NCBI RefSeq assembly: GCF_007988965.1
Contig: NZ_BJVD01000009.1
Location: 46,681-110,680 of the forward strand
DNA from: Rummeliibacillus stabekisii
GTDB taxonomy: Bacteria > Bacillota > Bacilli > Bacillales_A > Planococcaceae
Reading direction: 5' to 3'
Length of the DNA: 64,000 nt
Part shown: in pieces, positions 38,328-47,343 of the stretch
How positions within the stretch are numbered: the stretch's first letter is position 1
Layout of the letters: each line of letters begins with the position of its first letter
Notes under the pieces: generated by a model
Told to the model about the DNA's origin: nothing
Seen by the model: the letters and a program-made list of their open reading frames with translations, nothing else
The model's database searches: none
Made by a program: the position numbers and the translations under genes

Positions 38328-38761
38328 TTATTTTCCTCCGATCTGGTAGATAAATTTCTTTTGATTTTTTGCAAAGTATGAATAAATGCAAGTTGCTCTT
38401 CTTCTCCCACATCTAAGAGCAGTTGTTGTTCAAAAGCATCCACTGTGGTGCGGATTTCATTGAATATTTCCATACCTTTATCTGTCACCACTAACCGTTT
38501 TTCCCGTTTGTCTTGCCCTTGGATGGTGTCGACATAACCCATTTCGATTAAACTCTTCATAGTTCTTGCGATATTCGGCTTTTCAACACCCATAATACGT
38601 GCAATTTCTACGGACGTAGCAAATTCGGTCATGACTAAATAATATAAAACGGACCATTGAGTTCGATGCAGCCCATGCTTAGAAAGCTGCTCATTTAACT
38701 GTGTTTCAAATGGTCGGTAGGTTAAGATTAGCTCATGAAAAAGTGTGCGATATTTTTTCAT
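38324..38761 (-). CDS. MarR-family transcriptional regulator
   Basis: This 145-residue winged helix-turn-helix protein has the MarR layout: an N-terminal helix, then LHRTQWSVLYYLVMTEFATSVEIARIMG, the recognition helix KPNIARTMKSLIEMGYV, and the wing GQDKREKRLVVTDKG. It is first in an operon with an MFS transporter (four-base overlap). A palindrome sits just upstream of its start codon, where it could bind to repress itself. The ligand is unknown. Confidence 0.9.
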   Translation of the reverse strand: MKKYRTLFHELILTYRPFETQLNEQLSKHGLHRTQWSVLYYLVMTEFATSVEIARIMGVEKPNIARTMKSLIEMGYVDTIQGQDKREKRLVVTDKGMEIFNEIRTTVDAFEQQLLLDVGEEEQLAFIHTLQKIKRNLSTRSEENK

Positions 38762-38773
38762 ATACCCTCCATA

Positions 38774-38792
38774 TAGTTAACAATGATAACTA
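38774..38792 (-). promoter_or_regulatory. Candidate MarR operator
   Basis: TAGTTAACAATGATAACTA is a near-perfect palindrome (TAGTTA and TAACTA arms, inner CA/TG), 13 to 31 bases upstream of the marR start. Size and position fit a MarR-type operator. Confidence 0.45.
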
Positions 38793-38902
38793 AAACAACT
38801 TTTTCATTGTATCAGAATATAATTTTAAAATCAAGTAGCCTTGTAGGATTAAAGGTTTACCCTATTTCTGCTTTCATGTCATAGTTTCTTTCTAAGCAAA
38901 AT

Positions 38903-38936
38903 AAAAAAGGCTACAGCCATTATGATGGCTGTAGCC
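38903..38936 (-). terminator. Intrinsic terminator after the symporter gene
   Basis: On the minus strand GGCTACAGCCAT-CATA-ATGGCTGTAGCC forms a 12-base stem followed by TTTTTTATTTTGC. It follows the symporter stop by eight bases. Confidence 0.93.
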
Positions 38937-38943
38937 TAAGTTT

Positions 38944-40224
38944 TTACACTAAGTTACTATTTTTTTCATTTTCAAAATAGTTATCATATTTTTCTTTATC
39001 CAAACGACCTTCTGATTTAGCCATAACAAGTGATGCTAAAGAGTTACCTGTTACGTTTACAGCTGTACGTGCCATATCAAGGATACGGTCAATACCAAGG
39101 ATAAATGCTAAACCTTCTAAAGGAATACCTACAGCTCCAAGAGTTGAAAGCAATACAACGAAGGATACGCCTGGAACACCTGCAATACCTTTTGATGTTA
39201 CCATCAATGTTAATACCAATGTAATTTGTTGACCGAGACTTAAGTCAATTCCATACATTTGTGCGATAAACAAAGCAGCGATTGCTTGGTATAACGTAGA
39301 GCCGTCCAAGTTAAATGAATAGCCTGTTGGTATAACAAAGGATACGATATCCTTTGGCACACCTGCTTTTTCCATTTTCATCATAATCCGCGGTAAAACT
39401 GTCTCGGAACTAGATGTAGAGTAAGCAAGTAAAAGTTCGTCTTTTAAAATGCGAATCAATTTAAATACACTTAGACCGAAGATTTTTGCCACAATGCCCA
39501 AGACGACCACAACAAAAAGAATCATGGCTGCATACACAAGAATAGCCAACTTGCCCAGTGGAACCAACGATTTAATACCGAATGTTGATACTGTAACAGA
39601 GATTAAAGCAAATACACCGATTGGCGCAAATTTCATGATTGTATTCGTTACCCAGAACATAGCATCTGCCACTCCTGAGAAGAAGGACAATACTGGTTTC
39701 CCTTTTTCTCCGATTGCAGCAACACCTAGTCCAAATAATACTGAGAAGAAAATAATAGCAAGCATATTCCCTTCAGACATCGCTTGTATTACATTCGTAG
39801 GTACGATATGGACGATGGTATCAGCAAATCCGCCACCAGATTTAACACTTTCACTTGTCTCTACATAAGAGGAAATATCCCCTTTTGTTAAATGATCCAT
39901 GTTAACGCCAGTACCAGGATGGAAGAAATCGGCTACAAAAATACCAATTATGATGGCAAATGTAGTAATTACTTCGAAGTAAACAATTGTTTTGATCCCT
40001 AATTTACCTAGCTTTTTCAAGTCACCTTGTCCAGCTACCCCTAAGATCAATGTAGAGATGATAATCGGTACGACAATCATCTTAATCATGTTCATAAAGA
40101 TAGTGCCGACTGGTTGAAGATATTTGGGTACGTTTTCATTTCCGTAAAAAACAGCACCTACTATAATACCAAGAATTAGCCCGATTAAAATTTGCCAAGC
40201 CAATCCGATTTTTATTCGTTTCAT
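38944..40224 (-). CDS. Glutamate/dicarboxylate:cation symporter, GltP type
   Basis: This 426-residue member of the DAACS family takes up glutamate, aspartate or C4-dicarboxylates with protons or sodium. Landmarks: IKMIVVPIIISTLILGVA early, the serine-rich hairpin YSTSSSETVLPRIM (HP1), FVIPTGYSFNLDGSTLYQ (TM7) and MTSKGIAGVPGVSFVVL (HP2), then DRILDMARTAVNVTGN in TM8. The arginine in TM8 (MARTAVN) fits acidic amino acids or dicarboxylates. It lies next to a GlnK/GlnL-type two-component system and has a direct repeat at its promoter. Confidence 0.9.
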   Translation of the reverse strand: MKRIKIGLAWQILIGLILGIIVGAVFYGNENVPKYLQPVGTIFMNMIKMIVVPIIISTLILGVAGQGDLKKLGKLGIKTIVYFEVITTFAIIIGIFVADFFHPGTGVNMDHLTKGDISSYVETSESVKSGGGFADTIVHIVPTNVIQAMSEGNMLAIIFFSVLFGLGVAAIGEKGKPVLSFFSGVADAMFWVTNTIMKFAPIGVFALISVTVSTFGIKSLVPLGKLAILVYAAMILFVVVVLGIVAKIFGLSVFKLIRILKDELLLAYSTSSSETVLPRIMMKMEKAGVPKDIVSFVIPTGYSFNLDGSTLYQAIAALFIAQMYGIDLSLGQQITLVLTLMVTSKGIAGVPGVSFVVLLSTLGAVGIPLEGLAFILGIDRILDMARTAVNVTGNSLASLVMAKSEGRLDKEKYDNYFENEKNSNLV

Positions 40225-40271
40225 TCAAGTCACCCCTTTTAAAAATTACAACTTTTTTGTGAATTATTTTT

Positions 40272-40310
40272 ATTGTACCTAAGACATATAAAATCCGACA
40301 CCATCCGACA
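40272..40310 (-). promoter_or_regulatory. Symporter promoter with response-regulator-like direct repeat
   Basis: On the minus strand TGTCGGAT-GG-TGTCGGAT (40310..40293) is an exact eight-base direct repeat at a ten-base period, one helical turn. It overlaps the -35 position of a promoter whose -10 is TACAAT (40277..40272) and which lacks a good -35. This is how an activator-dependent promoter would look. The adjacent GlnL-type regulator is the obvious candidate. Confidence 0.5.
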
Positions 40311-40375
40311 TTTTTTATGAAATAAAAATTCAAAAATATTTATTCAACTTAAAATTTTTAAAGAGAATTATAACA

Positions 40376-41281
40376 TCATGCATCATAACGTGGCGGGTGT
40401 TTGAATTTTTCTTCTGCATCTACATACAGCACTTGAAGAAATTTTTTTACATTTACTTTCATCTTCTTTGGCGTTAGAGCCTTCTGTTGTATGCCGTTCA
40501 TTAAACCTCGTATTTCGGCAAATTCGAAATAACGAGGTGCATAATACTCAAATTCCGGATTCGTATAGTCTACTACCCCTAAAGTTGCTAAATTATTCAT
40601 AGCAATCACTAGCGTACGCCGAATTCTTTGCTCAATTGCTTTACTTTCCTTAATAATTTCAGAGCTGCTTAATTTTTTTCGGCATGCCAATTCTTCATAT
40701 AAGTCTTTTAATGGAGGAATTTGCCTTGGTTTATCTTCTCTCGATACTAAGAATTCAATGATGGCTACAATATCATCGCTACCTGCTTCACCAACGATTC
40801 CCATATCATTTAATATGGAGAAAACCACATCCTTAATCGTTCGATGTGACTCTTCTCGTGTTTCTGCCTCGAAATTTAAGAGTGATTTACGGATGGTCAA
40901 TAGGGATTTCTTTAATAAAAAACGCTCTGACGTTTTTTTAAGGATACTTTGCACTTCAATTTTGTTGATTGGTTTATGAATAAAAAATTCAATGTCCTTT
41001 TCATATGCATGGCCCACCATTTCTTTATTCTCTACCTGAGATATCATAATAAAATATCCTTTAAAACCTTGTTTGCGCAATTGTTCAATTGTTTCAATAC
41101 CATCTAAATTAGGCATCAGTAAATCAATCAGCACAAAATCTGGATCACTGGATAAAATCGACTCTATAGCACTAATACCACTATCTGCCTCACCGACAAT
41201 GACCCCCATATCTCCTTCCAAAATAATTTGCTTTAGCATACGGCGGCTCGCCGCATCGTCATCGACTATAAAGTATCTCAT
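40376..41281 (-). CDS. GlnL-type response regulator
   Basis: This 301-residue protein has a receiver domain (about 1-120) with the acidic pair DDD at 7-9, phospho-acceptor Asp53 (FVLIDLLMPNLDG) and Lys near 105 (FIHKPINKIE). The C-terminal half is the YcbB-type DNA-binding domain (about 150-290), with REESHRTIKDVVFSILNDMGIVGE-like and ASEQRIRR-like (AIEQRIRRTL) blocks. It matches B. subtilis GlnL, which activates glutamine utilisation. It overlaps its kinase gene by four bases. Confidence 0.9.
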   Translation of the reverse strand: MRYFIVDDDAASRRMLKQIILEGDMGVIVGEADSGISAIESILSSDPDFVLIDLLMPNLDGIETIEQLRKQGFKGYFIMISQVENKEMVGHAYEKDIEFFIHKPINKIEVQSILKKTSERFLLKKSLLTIRKSLLNFEAETREESHRTIKDVVFSILNDMGIVGEAGSDDIVAIIEFLVSREDKPRQIPPLKDLYEELACRKKLSSSEIIKESKAIEQRIRRTLVIAMNNLATLGVVDYTNPEFEYYAPRYFEFAEIRGLMNGIQQKALTPKKMKVNVKKFLQVLYVDAEEKFKHPPRYDA

Positions 41282-42525
41282 CTTTGCTCAACCCTCTTTT
41301 CTATGTTTTTCTTTGGAATCCTTATATGAAAGGCTGTGCCGTCTGCTTGATCTTCGAGCCTAATTTCTCCTTCAAGCATGTTGATTATTTCTTTTACATG
41401 TGAAAGGCCAATACCAGTAGCCGCAACGCCTTGTTGATTGTATTTTGTTGTAAAACCCGGTTCAAAGATAATATCCATATCTTCTTCTTTAATGCCAGTC
41501 CCATTATCTTGCACTTTAAAATGAATCATATTCCCTTCTGCCCATATAGACACGCTTATCATGCCAGAGTCCTCGATTGCTTCCACAGCATTTGCAACTA
41601 AGTTATTAAGAATGGCTAGAATAGGATTTTGCTGGGATAGGATAAAATCGACCGTCTGAGTAGTTTTGAGTTCCACTCTTTTATTTAACATGCCGCCATA
41701 TTTAAAATTTGCCTTTTCTACAAATTCTACAATATTCGATAAATAGTACTCCTCATTTGTTTTCACTAGAGATATGTCTGAAAGACCTGAAAAGATTCTT
41801 TGTGCATCCTTTTTAACCTCATGGATTTCCTGGGAAATATGGAGCGCACGTACACTAAGGTTTGATTGATTATCAGCTTTCAATGTTCGATAAAAGTCAT
41901 AACTATCAGCCATAATTTGTTCGATATGATTCATCATTTTTTGCAAATAGAGCGTTTCTACGTATAAGCCAGAGTCGAGTGATAGTTGTTCACCTACTCG
42001 TTTTTTTTCTTCCATTGCAATGATTGAACTAAAAATACCCACAACAAAAAAGCTTCTTAAAAAAGCAACCATCACAATTAAGAGCAGATCAGAAATACCT
42101 ATATTAGTAACTGACATAAGGTATCTCAGCATATGCTCCGCAGTGTTCGCCACAATTTCAATCCCTGTAGCGATTAAACCTAATTTAAATGGTGAATCAA
42201 TAAATTTCTCCAGCTTTATGAATTGAAATAGGAGAACATATAAGAAGTAATAAAAAAACGCAGGAAGATGTTCTTGAAAACTATTGTCCCACGTCCCACT
42301 GTAAAATATAACTGAAATAATGAGACGAAAAAGAACTACGGTTATCCCCGTTATAATACCTGTTTTTAAAACGGACTTTGGTTTCCGAGCTAACAGAAGC
42401 ACTAAGAAAGTTATACTGCCTACCCCAAAGCGAAACGGTTCGCCTTGAAAGGGAGAGAGTTTAATTTCGCTACTGACAGCTGTTAAAATAGCGATCAATA
42501 GCATCCATATCGTTTCCGACTTCAA
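41278..42525 (-). CDS. GlnK-type sensor histidine kinase
   Basis: This 415-residue membrane kinase has about five to six hydrophobic segments in residues 1-160, with no large extracellular domain. The dimerisation helix carries the likely phospho-His (SQEIHEVKKDAQRIF, near 235). The ATP-binding domain has the N box NLVANAVEAIED, the G1 box DNGTGIKEEDMDIIFEPGFTTK (in part) and the G2 box ATGIGLSHVKEII. It resembles B. subtilis GlnK (YcbA). The signal in this organism may be glutamate or a dicarboxylate, given the symporter next door. Confidence 0.9.
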   Translation of the reverse strand: MKSETIWMLLIAILTAVSSEIKLSPFQGEPFRFGVGSITFLVLLLARKPKSVLKTGIITGITVVLFRLIISVIFYSGTWDNSFQEHLPAFFYYFLYVLLFQFIKLEKFIDSPFKLGLIATGIEIVANTAEHMLRYLMSVTNIGISDLLLIVMVAFLRSFFVVGIFSSIIAMEEKKRVGEQLSLDSGLYVETLYLQKMMNHIEQIMADSYDFYRTLKADNQSNLSVRALHISQEIHEVKKDAQRIFSGLSDISLVKTNEEYYLSNIVEFVEKANFKYGGMLNKRVELKTTQTVDFILSQQNPILAILNNLVANAVEAIEDSGMISVSIWAEGNMIHFKVQDNGTGIKEEDMDIIFEPGFTTKYNQQGVAATGIGLSHVKEIINMLEGEIRLEDQADGTAFHIRIPKKNIEKRVEQR

Positions 42526-42644
42526 CCAATTTTTTTGACTAATGCCTATGGAGATTCCCCTCCAATCAGATAATATATTCTCTTTATATTACCATGATTG
42601 CACTAGAATGAAAAAATACGGTGAAACTTATAAGTCATATAAAC

Positions 42645-42688
42645 AACAAAAGACGATATACACGCTACTAAGGGCGTGGATATCGTCT
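42645..42688 (-). terminator. Terminator of the lysine ABC transporter operon
   Basis: On the minus strand AGACGATATCCACGC pairs with GCGTGTATATCGTCT (one mismatch) and is followed by TTTGTTGTTTATATG. It lies about 100 bases after the ATPase gene; two weaker hairpins occur in between (42695-42720 and 42732-42770). Confidence 0.7.
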
Positions 42689-42790
42689 AACTGTTAGCTC
42701 ATTTGATCAATGAGCTTTTATGAAAATAAATAGGTGTTTCGAAAATCATTTTGGATTTCGAGAAACCATTTAATGGTTCCCTGTATTTTG

Positions 42791-43519
42791 TTATGCTCTT
42801 TGCAAAAATGCCCTTGTACGCTCATTCTTAGGTTGATTAAATACCTCTTCTGGCTTGCCATCTTCTACAATAATACCTTGATCCATAAAGACAATACGAT
42901 CGGAAACTTCCCTTGCAAATTCCATTTCATGTGTCACTATAATCATTGTTAAACCTAGATTCGCCAGCTCTTTCATCACTTTCAAGACTTCCCCTACCAT
43001 CTCAGGGTCTAAGGCAGATGTCGGTTCGTCAAACAGTAGCGCATCAGGCTGCATAGAGAGGGCTCTGGCAATGGCTACACGTTGTTTTTGGCCGCCTGAA
43101 AGCTGATGGGGACGAGCATTTTTGTAACGATCCATCCCGACAACCTTTAAATATTTCATTGCCACTTCCTTCGCTTCTTCCTTTGGCCGCTTTAACACTT
43201 TTATTGGTCCTACCATACAATTGCTTAATACATCACAGTTATTAAACAGATTAAATTGCTGGAATACCATGCCGAGGTGAGTACGGTATGTATTTAAATT
43301 ATGCCCTTGGTCCAGTATATCCTGTCCTTTATATAAAATCTTTCCGCCAGTGGGTGATTCAAGCAAGTTAATACAGCGCAGCAGTGTTGATTTCCCTGAG
43401 CCCGAAGAGCCAATCACACAAACTACTTCACCCTCCTTAACAGAAAAGTTAATATCTCTTAATACCTCATGTGATCCAAAGGATTTATTGAGATGCATGA
43501 TATCGATAATGTTTTCCAT
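42791..43519 (-). CDS. Polar amino-acid ABC transporter ATPase (lysine uptake, inferred)
   Basis: This 242-residue ATPase belongs to the GlnQ/HisP family. Walker A ([14 protein letters not shown]) is near residue 36, the signature [15 protein letters not shown] near 140, and Walker [14 protein letters not shown] near 160. The QQFNLF Q-loop is typical. It lies 20 bases after the permease gene. A lysine riboswitch upstream of the operon points to lysine as substrate. Confidence 0.94.
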   Translation of the reverse strand: MENIIDIMHLNKSFGSHEVLRDINFSVKEGEVVCVIGSSGSGKSTLLRCINLLESPTGGKILYKGQDILDQGHNLNTYRTHLGMVFQQFNLFNNCDVLSNCMVGPIKVLKRPKEEAKEVAMKYLKVVGMDRYKNARPHQLSGGQKQRVAIARALSMQPDALLFDEPTSALDPEMVGEVLKVMKELANLGLTMIIVTHEMEFAREVSDRIVFMDQGIIVEDGKPEEVFNQPKNERTRAFLQRA

Positions 43520-43539
43520 AGAATCCCTCTCCTTTGTTA

Positions 43540-44286
43540 TTATGATGCCTTCTGTCCTCTCAGCATTTCTTGATTATCTATCAGTTGGTATGTTGCATTG
43601 CCGGCAAGTTTTCTTTCGAAATATCTCAATATTTGCGTCACTATAATATTCATAATCATATAGAGGATACAGGCGACAAAGAATGACTCAAAGTAGCGGA
43701 AGTTATTGCCTGCTATCGTCTTCGTTTGGAAGAATAATTCGGTAACACCGATGACATTTAACACTGATGTATCTTTAATATTCATAATGTATTGATTGCT
43801 TGTAGCTGGCAAAATATTGCGCATTACCTGTGGCAAAACGACATGAACCATCGTTTGCCAATGATTCATACCAATCGCGCGTGCTGCTTCAAATTGTCCA
43901 TTGTCGATGCTAATAATGCCGCCTCGTACGATTTCTGCCATGTAAGCCCCTGTATTGACAGAAACAATGAACATTGCCGCAAATGTACGGTTCATATCAA
44001 TGTGAAATATCAGGTCAGAACCAAAGTAAACAACCATCGCTTGCACAATCATTGGGGTTCCGCGGAAAAATTCCACATATACCGATAAAATGATGCTTAC
44101 GCATTTTAAAAATACTCTTTTAATTCTACTTTTGCTTTTCGGGATTGTATGAATAATACCGATAATTAAGCCAATTAAGGCGCCAAAAATTGTACCAACT
44201 GTCGCAATGAGCAACGTCATCCATGCGCCTCTTAAAAACATTGGCCAATTATTGACGATAATCTCTATAAACCATTCTAAACTCAT
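43540..44286 (-). CDS. Polar amino-acid ABC transporter permease (lysine uptake, inferred)
   Basis: This 248-residue membrane protein is a HisM/GlnP-type permease. The ATPase-contact EAA loop is seen as [22 protein letters not shown] followed by [24 protein letters not shown]. The early [23 protein letters not shown] and [17 protein letters not shown] blocks complete the pattern. Five or so transmembrane helices are present. It lies 163 bases after the binding protein gene, with an imperfect hairpin between. Confidence 0.94.
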   Translation of the reverse strand: MSLEWFIEIIVNNWPMFLRGAWMTLLIATVGTIFGALIGLIIGIIHTIPKSKSRIKRVFLKCVSIILSVYVEFFRGTPMIVQAMVVYFGSDLIFHIDMNRTFAAMFIVSVNTGAYMAEIVRGGIISIDNGQFEAARAIGMNHWQTMVHVVLPQVMRNILPATSNQYIMNIKDTSVLNVIGVTELFFQTKTIAGNNFRYFESFFVACILYMIMNIIVTQILRYFERKLAGNATYQLIDNQEMLRGQKAS

Positions 44287-44449
44287 CTATTTTCCTCCTC
44301 CAAACAGCGCCTTAACAGATGCTTATGTCTCTCGTATAACAAGCTTTAATCATTGCCATATCCTTTTGGCGTGAATGTTACATGTTAAAGCGCAATTGAT
44401 GCAAAGCTAGTGAAAGCTGAAGAGGACTTTCACTAAGTTAACTTTTGCA

Positions 44450-45301
44450 TTATTTGGCTGCTGGTTGTTGTTTAATGGCATCATCCATCATTTTTGTACG
44501 CTCTTCTTCTGAGATGCCTTTTAGTATTTCATTGATTTTCTTTGTTAATTTGCTATCTTTCGGAATACCCACTGCTGTTTGTGTATCTTCTGCCGCTGTT
44601 TTAAATCCTTTGCCTTCGCTAAATTCAACCATTTTAAATTGATCATTGGCAGAAGTTGCCGATACTGCTTCTGGTTTCTCTGAAACATATGCATCCATCT
44701 TGCCTGCTTGTAAAGCCACACGCATAGCGGAGAAATTATCCGTTGCTGTTTGTTTTTTTACGCCTGGAATTTGATCAATAACTGTGTAGTGGAATGTATT
44801 TAATTGAGCTGTTACTCTTGCCCCTTTAAAATCTTCAATTGAAGTGGCATTTTCATATTTACTTCCTTTTTTAACGACCATTACTAGATGAGATGTGTAG
44901 TAATTGTCAGAGAAGTCGATTGTCTTTTTGCGTTCTTCAGTAGGAGACATTCCTGCAATAATTGCATCTATCTTACCTGAAGCTAAAGCTGGCACTAAAC
45001 CGTCCCATTCCATTTTAGAAATGACAAGTTTTTTCCCTAAGCCATCTGCAATTTTTTTGGCAATTTGAACATCATACCCACCTGCATACTCAGCGTTCCC
45101 TTGAATGGCAACCGCACCATTAGAATCGTCACCTTGCGTCCAGTTAAATGGCGGATAACCTGCTTCCATGCCGATTGTAAATGTGTCGCTTCCTTTGCTG
45201 CCTGAAGACTTTGCATCACCTAATTCTTTAGAACTACACCCTGTTAGAATTAACACAGCAATTAGTAAAATACTTGATAACAGTGTTCCTATTTTTTTCA
45301 T
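44450..45301 (-). CDS. Polar amino-acid ABC transporter binding lipoprotein (lysine, inferred)
   Basis: This 283-residue lipoprotein has a lipobox at LTGC (Cys near 22) after a short hydrophobic signal. The mature part is an SBP_bac_3 fold: FTIGMEAGYPPFNW, GYDVQIAKKIADGLGKKLVI, WDGLVPALASGKIDAIIAGMSPTEER and the C-terminal GIPKDSKLTKKINEILK. Acidic and aromatic residues in the binding blocks fit a basic amino acid. It is first behind a lysine riboswitch. Confidence 0.94.
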   Translation of the reverse strand: MKKIGTLLSSILLIAVLILTGCSSKELGDAKSSGSKGSDTFTIGMEAGYPPFNWTQGDDSNGAVAIQGNAEYAGGYDVQIAKKIADGLGKKLVISKMEWDGLVPALASGKIDAIIAGMSPTEERKKTIDFSDNYYTSHLVMVVKKGSKYENATSIEDFKGARVTAQLNTFHYTVIDQIPGVKKQTATDNFSAMRVALQAGKMDAYVSEKPEAVSATSANDQFKMVEFSEGKGFKTAAEDTQTAVGIPKDSKLTKKINEILKGISEEERTKMMDDAIKQQPAAK

Positions 45302-45324
45302 ATTGATCTCTCCCTTTTTTCTAA

Positions 45325-45610
45325 ATAAAAAAGACTAGAATTATAGACCCGAGTTGAACTCAGGGCTACGTAATTCTAGTCCTAAATCCTCTACTTATAT
45401 CCCAATTTGAGATAGCACAACTCAATAAACCATAGAAATTTATTGAGACAGTCCTGCAGTTATTCACTGCAGACCCAGCATGCAACAATGAGAAACTTGT
45501 TACACACTTCGGCAATATTTCCTTCTTCTTAGACTCATCGCTTTCTCTAACTCCACTAAGAACTAATAAATACTGCGCCTCTACCTCACCGTATAAGTGA
45601 GGCTATATTT
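45325..45610 (-). promoter_or_regulatory. Lysine riboswitch (L box) with terminator
   Basis: On the minus strand the aptamer starts with GTGAGGTAGAGGCGCAGT, continues with AAAGCGATGAG, GCCGAAG, the TGCATGCTGGG block, and GGACTGTC, and closes with GTGCTATCTC, all in L-box order. The expression platform is a long hairpin, ACTAGAATTA ... TAATTCTAGT with an inner CCTGAGTT/AACTCGGG stem, followed by CTTTTTT at 45327. Lysine binding would favour termination and switch off the transporter. No lysine synthesis gene is adjacent. Confidence 0.93.
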
Positions 45611-45687
45611 AGTTATGTTTTAAACAGTCTACAATAGGGATGGAATGTATGTCAATAATATTTCAACAATTTAAAAGATTCTATCCA

Positions 45688-47142
45688 TCAATCTTCCTCA
45701 TATTCTTCTTCTGCATAATAGACTTCCCCGCTCATAGCATTAATAGCCATGATTTCTTTTCCAACTGGAAATTCTGCTTCATAAGTCAAATCGTATATTA
45801 TTAGGTCTTCATCTTCTTCATCATTGACCTCAGTTCGTGCAAGATGCATTTCCAGCTGTTCTTTAAATTTAGCGTCGGCTTCCTCTAAAGTCAGGACTGG
45901 TACAATGTCCAGGGTATTTAACTTCCCTTCGTTTGGCAACAGCAGCGAACATTCACGAATAATCCCCGTATATTTCCCTACATTGATATGAATGGTGTAA
46001 TCACTTAATAGGACACCCTTATGCTGTCTTATAAATGAAAATGTTGTATATGGCTCAAAGTCAAAGTCTGCGTCAAACTCATCCTCTTCTTCTAACTCCA
46101 ACTCTTCAAAGAATTGTCGTTCCTCTTCTGACAAGTCTTCTTCTGTTATTATGCCATATGACGAATACTCCATTTCCCCTTGCTGTACTTCTAACAGGTA
46201 CTTTTCATGGACATCCCCCACAATCGCCTCTAGGAACATTTTTGCTTTATTAGCTAATGTAGCTTCTGGCAGTTCTTCTTTCTGCTCTTCCCACTCTACC
46301 AGCGATTCGTATTCCATAAACATAGAATCTATGTTTTCAATTTTAATAACAGGTTCTTCTTCATCGATGTTTTTCGAACTGCCTGTATACCAAAAACGAT
46401 TCGCCCCGTCCTCAATCAATTGCATATCATCAGTTACACCAAGCAATGTCTTTACGCTCTCGGTTACTGTAACGGGCTCAAAGGAATTCGCATTTTGCTC
46501 CCCATATTCCATAAAATCTTCTTCGTATTGGAGACTACCGTCTACATGTACTCTAAAAGTCCCGCTTTTTGGTTTGTAGAGAAGCTGTAATTCCCCATTC
46601 AAGTCTGTAATCGCAAGTTCGACAAGCGGTTGTTCAAAAAGAATTTCCTTAGCATCTTCAGCAGAAATCTGAATATCTGGATAGGCTAACTGATAATATG
46701 ACTGATTAAAAGTAGCCGACAGGATAAAACCTTGTTTATTTATTTCTAACGTCACACCTGAATTAGGCAAGAATAGATTTAGTGCAACATCTTTTGCTTC
46801 AAACGTTAACAAGTATGATTCACCATTCCATTCAGAAATACTGCGGAAAGTAAGATCCTTTTGATAGAATTCATCTATAAAATCTTCCGCAATTCCCATT
46901 AAATCCTCTTGGGTTAATTCTTCATACTCATCAAGTGACACATCATTGTGTTCCAGGATGTCTTCCATTTCAATTAAAAGTGATGCTAATTTTCCGTCTT
47001 CTGTTACTTCAATTTGCCCGTAAGGCAGCTCTCTATTTAAGTCAACAATTTCTCCAACTGTTGGATCGTCCTCATCGTACTGAATAGCAATGACTGGACG
47101 TCCAATCATATAATCGCGTAATATAAATTCCCAGCTCTTCAT
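45688..47142 (-). CDS. Acidic protein with YcdB/YcdC-like repeats
   Basis: This 484-residue protein is strongly acidic (runs such as EELELEEEDEFDADFDFE) and has neither signal peptide nor membrane segment. Repeated units end in PepSY-like phrases (KEIMAINAMSGEVYYAEE at the C-terminus; GTFRVHVDGSLQYEED mid-protein), similar to the YcdB/YcdC repeat seen in Bacillus proteins of unknown role. I chose the ATG at 47142, six bases after GGGGAGA; another ATG seven codons upstream precedes that signal. Function is not known, and the family call is moderate. Confidence 0.6.
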   Translation of the reverse strand: MKSWEFILRDYMIGRPVIAIQYDEDDPTVGEIVDLNRELPYGQIEVTEDGKLASLLIEMEDILEHNDVSLDEYEELTQEDLMGIAEDFIDEFYQKDLTFRSISEWNGESYLLTFEAKDVALNLFLPNSGVTLEINKQGFILSATFNQSYYQLAYPDIQISAEDAKEILFEQPLVELAITDLNGELQLLYKPKSGTFRVHVDGSLQYEEDFMEYGEQNANSFEPVTVTESVKTLLGVTDDMQLIEDGANRFWYTGSSKNIDEEEPVIKIENIDSMFMEYESLVEWEEQKEELPEATLANKAKMFLEAIVGDVHEKYLLEVQQGEMEYSSYGIITEEDLSEEERQFFEELELEEEDEFDADFDFEPYTTFSFIRQHKGVLLSDYTIHINVGKYTGIIRECSLLLPNEGKLNTLDIVPVLTLEEADAKFKEQLEMHLARTEVNDEEDEDLIIYDLTYEAEFPVGKEIMAINAMSGEVYYAEEEYEED

Positions 47143-47316
47143 TGGTTTTCTCCCCATATTCATTTAATTTTCTATATCTACTTATCAATTGGTTATTATT
47201 GTTCATCTATAATAAAAGTGCTCTTTCTACTAAAAGTAGGATCTTCTTTGTTAATTTTACAGTGCTACTACTAAAAAATTCTACCATAAATAATACGTTT
47301 GGGCTTAAACAAATCA

Positions 47317-47343
47317 AAAAAAAGCCAGAGGATTTAATCCTCT
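47317..47343 (-). terminator. Terminator overlapping the end of the ATP-grasp gene
   Basis: On the minus strand CCAGAGGAT-TAAA-TCCTCTGG forms a stem followed by CTTTTTTTTG. The stop codon TAA lies inside the loop, so the coding sequence supplies the 5' arm. Confidence 0.88.

Noticed and set aside
42732..42770. Imperfect hairpin after the lysine ABC transporter ATPase gene
   Set aside because: Stem has a bulge and lacks a following T-run; the hairpin at 42645-42688 is a better terminator.
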